In this document: in pieces, positions 6,419 to 8,594 of the stretch
Numbering within the stretch: position 1 is the stretch's first letter
How the letters are laid out: each line of letters starts with the position of its first letter
Assembly: GCA_002307905.1 (NCBI GenBank)
Contig: DBUL01000207.1
Location: forward strand, 8,567 to 17,160
Origin: Rhizobiaceae bacterium UBA1291
GTDB taxonomy: Bacteria; Pseudomonadota; Alphaproteobacteria; Rhizobiales; Rhizobiaceae
Reading direction: 5' to 3'
DNA: 8,594 nucleotides
Translations under genes and position numbers: made by a program
Notes under the pieces: model-generated
What the model was told of the DNA's origin: nothing
The model's input: the letters and a program-made list of their open reading frames with translations, nothing else
Database searches by the model: none

Positions 6419-7109
6419 GATCATCTTTGACACGGAAACCACAGGCCTCGAATTCAAGAACGACCGTGTAATCGAAATCGGTGGCATCGAACTGCTGAAC
6501 CATTTCCCCACGGGACGCAGCTTCCACGTCTATATCAATCCCGGCGACCGGCGGGTCCACCCGGATGCTTTGGCTGTGCACGGGATCACTGACGACTTCC
6601 TGAAGGACAAGCCGACCTTCGACCGGATTGTCGACGAGTTGCTGGAATTCTTTGATGGCGCACGCTGGGTGGCGCACAACGCCAGCTTCGACATGAGCTT
6701 CATCAATGCGGAGTTCGAGCGGCTCGGCCGCCCGCCAGTACCGGCGGAGGGGGTGATCGACACGCTGGCGCTGGCCCGCCGCAAGCATCCGATGGGGCCG
6801 AACTCGCTCGATGCCCTCTGCCGTCGTTATGGCATCGACAATTCGCACCGTACCAAGCACGGCGCTCTTCTCGACTCCGAGCTGCTGGCCGAGGTCTATA
6901 TCGAAATGCTTGGGGGCCGCCAGGCGGCGTTCGGTTTGATGCCGGTGGAAGAGGGGCGCCCCCAACACGGCGAGGAGGTCGAGGTCATCGATGTCCGTTA
7001 CGAGCGTCTGCGCGCTCTGCCGCCACGGATCTCCGCAACCGAGCAGGATGGTCACGCCGCACTCGTGGCGCGCCTTGGACAGAACGCCATCTGGGCAAAG
7101 TACAGCTGA
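6411..7109 (+). CDS. dnaQ: DNA polymerase III epsilon subunit (3'-5' proofreading exonuclease)
   Basis: DnaQ is the proofreading exonuclease of the replicative polymerase core. The 232-residue product has all five DEDDh catalytic residues: D7 and E9 in FDTETTG, D94 in HNASFDMSF, and H150 and D155 in KHGALLDSELLAEVY. The segment HGITDDFL (57-64) is also typical. The C-terminal tail after about residue 180 is rich in charged residues and would contain the part that binds the polymerase alpha subunit. The ATG at 6411 has GGGAGAG 6 nt upstream and overlaps the coaE end by 8 nt. It is the last gene of the rightward unit and is followed by a hairpin terminator. Its place near oriC resembles Caulobacter. 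Confidence 0.97.
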   Translation: MREIIFDTETTGLEFKNDRVIEIGGIELLNHFPTGRSFHVYINPGDRRVHPDALAVHGITDDFLKDKPTFDRIVDELLEFFDGARWVAHNASFDMSFINAEFERLGRPPVPAEGVIDTLALARRKHPMGPNSLDALCRRYGIDNSHRTKHGALLDSELLAEVYIEMLGGRQAAFGLMPVEEGRPQHGEEVEVIDVRYERLRALPPRISATEQDGHAALVARLGQNAIWAKYS

Positions 7110-7114
7110 CCCAT

Positions 7115-7143
7115 AAAAAAGCCCGGATCGACCGGGCCTTTTT
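7115..7143. terminator. Bidirectional intrinsic terminator between dnaQ and secB
   Basis: A run of six A (7115-7120) is followed by GCCCGG (7121-7126), loop ATCGA, CCGGGC (7132-7137), C and five T (7139-7143). Read rightward, the six-pair GC stem and T-run end the dnaQ operon 5 bases after its stop. Read leftward, the same stem is followed directly by six T and ends the secB transcript. Serving two convergent units with one hairpin is common. Confidence 0.9.
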
Positions 7144-7169
7144 GCATTTCCTGCGAAAATCGTTCGAGA

Positions 7170-7646
7170 TCAGTTCGGTACGGCCTGGACCTTGGCGCGG
7201 GCCTGTTCTTCGGACACGCGTTGAGCAAACATCTGGGCAAAATCGATCGGATCGATCAAGAGCGGCGGGAAGCCACCATTGCGGGTGGCATCGGCGATGA
7301 TCTGGCGGGCAAACGGAAAGAGCAGGCGCGGGCACTCGATGAAGAGGACCGGCAGCATGTGCTCCTGCGGGAAGCCGGTGACGCGGAAAACACCGCCATA
7401 GATCAACTCGGCCGCGAACAGAACCTTTTCGCCTTCCTTGGCCTCGGCGTTGAGCGCGAGCACGACGTCGAAATCGGAATCCGACAGCGGATTGGCATTG
7501 ACGTTCACGTTGATATTAATGGCCGGGGCCTTGTCGCGCGATTGCAGCGAACGCGGCGCGCCGGGATTTTCAAAGGAAAGATCCTTGATGTACTGAGCAA
7601 GAATATTGAGGGAGGGGCTTGCAGTTCCCTGATCGTCGTTGGCCAT
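7170..7646 (-). CDS. secB: Protein-export chaperone SecB
   Basis: SecB is a tetrameric cytosolic chaperone that keeps precursor proteins unfolded and hands them to SecA for Sec-dependent export. The 158-residue product matches alphaproteobacterial SecB in length and sequence. The N-terminal region carries [17 protein letters not shown] (about 12-28). The beta-rich core has [10 protein letters not shown] and LAAEL-type strands, followed by the hallmark [29 protein letters not shown] (about 107-135, given here in outline) and a variable tail. The ATG at 7646 is supported by GAGGAA (7653-7658) 6 nt upstream. The reading frame continues upstream for 55 codons; this extension is probably not translated (see findings). 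The gene lies 91 nt after fxsA on the same strand and converges on dnaQ. Confidence 0.96.
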   Translation of the reverse strand: MANDDQGTASPSLNILAQYIKDLSFENPGAPRSLQSRDKAPAININVNVNANPLSDSDFDVVLALNAEAKEGEKVLFAAELIYGGVFRVTGFPQEHMLPVLFIECPRLLFPFARQIIADATRNGGFPPLLIDPIDFAQMFAQRVSEEQARAKVQAVPN

Positions 7647-7737
7647 AGGGCATTCCTCGCAGCTGGATTTGGTGAGGCCATCTAACATTTCACTACGGGC
7701 CTTACAACCCTCGCACCGGAACCCCTGTTCGGCCGTC

Positions 7738-8235
7738 TCAGTCCTTTCGTCCGTCATCGACCGACCATGGTGACTGCCGGTTGGGGTCGTGGCGGTAGTC
7801 GTCTTCATCAAGGTCGATAATGGTGGATCGGGGCGAAGCGGGACCCTGTGGCGAAGATCGATAGGAGAAGCGGCCTTCGCGGATGACTGTCACATGGGGC
7901 TTGATCAGCGACCAGGCGAAGTCTCGCAGAAAGGGCACGAAGAGCAGGATACCGACCATGTCGGTCAGGAAGCCCGGGATGATCAGGAGGAAGGCGGCGA
8001 TGACGATCATCGCGCCGTGCACGATCTCGCGCGCCGGATCGGTGCCGCTTTGGCTCTCTGTCTGCAGGCGCCGCAGGACGCCCGCGCCCTGGATGCGCAG
8101 CAAGGCGAGGCCGACGACGGTAGCGAGCACTGTCAGACCAAGTGTCGTCAGAACGCCGACGTACCTGCCGACGACGACGAAAGCGGCGATCTCCGCCAGG
8201 GGCAGAAGAAGCAGGATCGCCAGCGGCAGTCGCAT
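7738..8235 (-). CDS. fxsA: FxsA family cytoplasmic membrane protein
   Basis: FxsA is a small inner-membrane protein. In E. coli its overproduction relieves exclusion of phage T7 by the F-plasmid PifA protein, and its normal role is unclear. The 165-residue product has three hydrophobic stretches (about 3-22, 26-47 and 75-103) and the family motif IPGFLTD at 86-92, followed by a polar, acidic tail ([11 protein letters not shown]) that varies between species. I chose the ATG at 8235 because GGAG lies 8 nt upstream and the protein then starts directly with the first membrane segment, [16 protein letters not shown]. The upstream in-frame ATG at 8271 would add 12 residues without a clear ribosome site. 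It is likely transcribed with secB, from a promoter in the divergent spacer that I could not place. Confidence 0.9.
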   Translation of the reverse strand: MRLPLAILLLLPLAEIAAFVVVGRYVGVLTTLGLTVLATVVGLALLRIQGAGVLRRLQTESQSGTDPAREIVHGAMIVIAAFLLIIPGFLTDMVGILLFVPFLRDFAWSLIKPHVTVIREGRFSYRSSPQGPASPRSTIIDLDEDDYRHDPNRQSPWSVDDGRKD

Positions 8236-8322
8236 ATGGTTCACTCCGGTTAGAATTCGCGTCAGGGACACAGGACGCGGGAACAGGTTCTCATCGGCAT
8301 TTCAAAGAAAGCCGATTGGCTA

Positions 8323-8351
8323 TTTGAATGATTAGCATTCGCAGACTATAT
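8323..8351 (+). promoter_or_regulatory. Housekeeping promoter for the Tim44-like gene
   Basis: TTTGAA (8323-8328) and CTATAT (8346-8351) are separated by 17 bases. The -10 is an exact match to the rhizobial consensus CTATAT and the -35 matches CTTGAC at 4 of 6 positions. Transcription would begin near 8358 and leave a leader of about 36 nt. The spacer contains the dyad GAATG-N5-CATTC (8326-8340). Confidence 0.65.
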
Positions 8352-8393
8352 GGGTGTCACGACCGAGAATTTAAACAAGGCCGACCGATTGCC

Positions 8394-8594
8394 ATGGGCT
8401 CCAACGATTTTGTCACTCTCTTCTTTCTTGTCGCGGCTGTTTTGATCTTTCTGCAGCTGCGTAACGTGCTGGGTCGTCGGACGGGTAGCGAGAAACCGCC
8501 TTATGATCCCTACAGCCCTCGCGATCTGGCCAAGGGCCCGGGTAGCGATGACGGCAAGGTTGTCACGTTGCCAAAGCGCGACGAGGTCAGTGGC
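8394..8594 (+). CDS. Tim44/TimA-like domain protein, N-terminal fragment cut by the window edge
   Basis: Sixty-seven codons are present and the gene runs off the right edge. The start MGSNDFVTLFFLVAAVLIFL shows a hydrophobic membrane anchor (about 6-21), followed by a basic LRNVLGRRTG stretch and EKPPYDPYSPRDL. This N-terminus is what I know from alphaproteobacterial Tim44-like (TimA) proteins, which are related to the mitochondrial import subunit Tim44. The Tim44-like domain itself would lie beyond the window, so the identification rests on the N-terminal pattern and on its usual place next to fxsA and secB. The ATG at 8394 has only a weak AAGG 13 nt upstream. A promoter with a perfect rhizobial -10 lies at 8323-8351. 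It diverges from fxsA. Confidence 0.75.
   Translation, partial: MGSNDFVTLFFLVAAVLIFLQLRNVLGRRTGSEKPPYDPYSPRDLAKGPGSDDGKVVTLPKRDEVSG

Noticed and set aside
5951..6511. Minus-strand frames opposite coaE and dnaQ (also 6384-7055) and opposite aroE (5025-5563)
   Set aside because: The plus-strand genes are unmistakable and overlapping in an operon, and the antisense products look like no known protein.
1..8594. Search for CRISPR arrays, insertion sequences, tRNA/rRNA genes, att sites or defence and toxin genes
   Set aside because: No regularly spaced repeats, transposase motifs, tRNA-like cloverleaf or rRNA sequence were seen. Every gene is a conserved housekeeping gene, and FxsA, despite its phage-exclusion link in E. 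coli, is a core membrane protein here.

Overview
This window looks like a conserved chromosomal segment from an alphaproteobacterium, most likely of the Rhizobiaceae (Rhizobium, Agrobacterium or Ensifer type). The reasons are a moderately GC-rich composition, CDS lengths and sequences typical of rhizobia, promoters that fit the rhizobial pattern CTTGAC-N17-CTATAT, and the gene order. From memory, hemE / oriC / PEP-synthase-regulator-like gene / maf / aroE / coaE / dnaQ / secB is the order around the replication origin in Caulobacter and rhizobia. I see no mobile element, CRISPR array, tRNA, rRNA or sign of horizontal transfer.

Left arm (1-3098, all minus strand): hemE (uroporphyrinogen decarboxylase) and hemJ (protoporphyrinogen oxidase) form a tight two-gene heme operon with a 4-base gap. 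After about 200 bases comes rho, with its own candidate promoter, a pyrimidine-rich leader and a perfect 10-bp hairpin downstream.

Centre (3099-3500): a 402-bp intergenic region with no gene. It holds one perfect DnaA box, two boxes matching 8 of 9 bases and two weaker ones. An AT-rich stretch beside hemE carries two GANTC (CcrM) sites. I read this as the chromosome origin, oriC. Genes on both sides point away from it, so they run with the replication forks.

Right arm (3501-7109, plus strand): a compact five-gene unit. It encodes a bifunctional kinase/phosphorylase controlling pyruvate phosphate dikinase or PEP synthase, a Maf nucleotide pyrophosphatase, shikimate dehydrogenase (aroE), dephospho-CoA kinase (coaE) and the DNA polymerase III epsilon exonuclease (dnaQ). 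The last three junctions are overlaps or nearly so (maf/aroE 8 nt, aroE/coaE 4 nt, coaE/dnaQ 8 nt), which implies one transcript. It ends at a hairpin that also serves the converging secB.

Far right (7170-8594): secB (export chaperone) and an FxsA-family membrane protein lie on the minus strand. They diverge from the start of a Tim44/TimA-like membrane-anchored protein gene, cut by the window edge, which has a good rhizobial housekeeping promoter.

All genes are recognisable core genes. The most informative part is the non-coding origin region. I did not find a new multi-gene system.
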